This document shows positions 31,781-32,490 of a stretch of DNA of 32,490 nt, in pieces. The notes beneath the pieces are model-generated. The model did no database searches. It was not told the origin of the DNA and saw only the letters and a program-made list of their open reading frames with translations. Made by a program: the position numbers and the translations under genes. The stretch is from a bacterium UBA4637. Its GTDB lineage: Bacteria > Bacteroidota > Bacteroidia > Bacteroidales > Bacteroidaceae. Every line of letters starts with the position of its first letter. The first letter of the stretch is position 1. Location of the stretch: the NCBI GenBank assembly GCA_002405875.1, contig DHMR01000025.1:1-32490 (forward strand), written 5' to 3'.

Positions 31781-32490
31781 TTACTCAGCAGCGAGTGTGA
31801 AGCGCTTGTAAGCAACGATCTTGAGATCCTTGCTCTGAGCAGCGAGATACTGAGCAACAGTCTGCTTGTCGCCATCGCCGAACTGGAACTCCTGGTCTAC
31901 GAGGCAGTTCTCCTTGAAGAACTTGTTCAAACGACCATTAGCAATGTTGTTGATCATGTTCTCGTTCAAAGAAGCAGCCTTCTCCTCAGCAACAGTCTTC
32001 TTGATATTGCGAGCCTCTTCAGCCTGCTCAGGTGTCAACCAACCCTTCTTGGTGTTGCTCTCGATGTGATCCTCAGAGTCAACGTGAGCTGGGTTGATGC
32101 CAGCCTTCTTGAGAGCAGCGTTCACTGCCTTCTCTACGAGCTCTTCCTTAGTCTTAGCGACAGCTACCTCAAGCTCCTTCTTCTTAGTATCCTCAGAAAC
32201 AGAAGACTCGTCGAGAGCTACAGGACGCATAGCAGCTACCTGCATTGCTACCTTGTGGCCAGCCTCTTCGTTGTTCTCGTTGAGCTGAACCATAGTACAC
32301 AATGTGTGCTTGCCCATGTGGTCGTAAACTGAGATGTTGTCACCCTCCAAGAAGTTGTAGCCATCGAGCTCCATCTTCTCGCCAGTGATACCAGAGCGAT
32401 GCTTAACAGCAGTCTCAGCGTCATCACCAGAAGCGAGAACCAACTTCTTAACCTCGTCGAGGCTCTCAGCCTTGGCAGCGATAGCAGCGT
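31781..32490 (-). CDS. tsf: elongation factor Ts, C-terminal part (5' end outside window)
   Basis: EF-Ts exchanges GDP for GTP on EF-Tu during translation. The frame is open to the window's right edge, so only the last 236 residues are seen; Bacteroidales EF-Ts are about 330 residues. SGDDAETAVKHRSGITGEKM and the HKVAMQVAAMRPVALD stretch lie in the core dimerisation region. ANGRLNKFFKENCLVDQEFQ followed by TVAQYLA is the conserved C-terminal motif. The missing upstream part should hold the UBA-like N-terminus and the TDFVA EF-Tu contact; rpsB usually precedes it. Confidence 0.97.
   Translation of the reverse strand, partial: AAIAAKAESLDEVKKLVLASGDDAETAVKHRSGITGEKMELDGYNFLEGDNISVYDHMGKHTLCTMVQLNENNEEAGHKVAMQVAAMRPVALDESSVSEDTKKKELEVAVAKTKEELVEKAVNAALKKAGINPAHVDSEDHIESNTKKGWLTPEQAEEARNIKKTVAEEKAASLNENMINNIANGRLNKFFKENCLVDQEFQFGDGDKQTVAQYLAAQSKDLKIVAYKRFTLAAE

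Overview
The window looks like part of a Bacteroidales chromosome, most likely Prevotellaceae (Segatella/Prevotella copri-like). The evidence is SusC/SusD pairs, an ECF sigma/FecR pair feeding an STN-type TonB receptor, PorU/PorV of the type IX secretion system, and many promoters with the Bacteroidetes -7 box TAnnTTTG. The species call is an inference from style, not from a search.

Layout. (1) 1-2418, minus strand: ECF sigma factor, FecR anti-sigma, then a TonB-dependent transducer that stops after 170 codons. Its leader is crossed on the plus strand by a predicted small antisense RNA with its own promoter and terminator. (2) 2485-11007: surface-polysaccharide block. It holds two minus-strand glycosyltransferases, a plus-strand pair (polytopic membrane protein and LicD-like phosphotransferase), and a minus-strand operon of Wzx-like flippase, GT2, IspD/TarI-like cytidylyltransferase and SDR epimerase/reductase. 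Together these suggest a glycan carrying a CDP-activated alditol-phosphate or similar substituent. (3) 11366-11791: a short, degenerate ThiE-like half barrel.

(4) 12329-16579, plus strand: a sigma-54 activator, a tiny secreted Pro/Thr-rich protein behind a -24/-12 type promoter, and a hybrid histidine kinase with receiver and Hpt-like domains. An array of phased TTCCMCAA repeats lies at enhancer distance from the -24/-12 site. This is the most coherent candidate regulatory system in the window. (5) 16646-22947, minus strand: a RagA/RagB-type (SusC/SusD) uptake operon that begins with an unknown secreted protein and ends with an alkaline-phosphatase-superfamily enzyme. Its likely terminator is embedded antisense in the last codons of the histidine kinase.

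(6) 22948-23263: a 22-bp tandem repeat array ending in a 14-bp perfect hairpin. (7) 23264-25305: two more glycosyltransferases, overlapping by four bases. (8) 25390-25570: a predicted noncoding RNA on the minus strand, with both promoter boxes and a strong terminator. (9) 25706-31643, minus strand: probable operon FAH-family enzyme, porU, porV, ispF. (10) 31781-32490: the 3' part of tsf (EF-Ts), cut by the window edge. I saw no tRNA, rRNA, CRISPR array, insertion sequence or phage gene.
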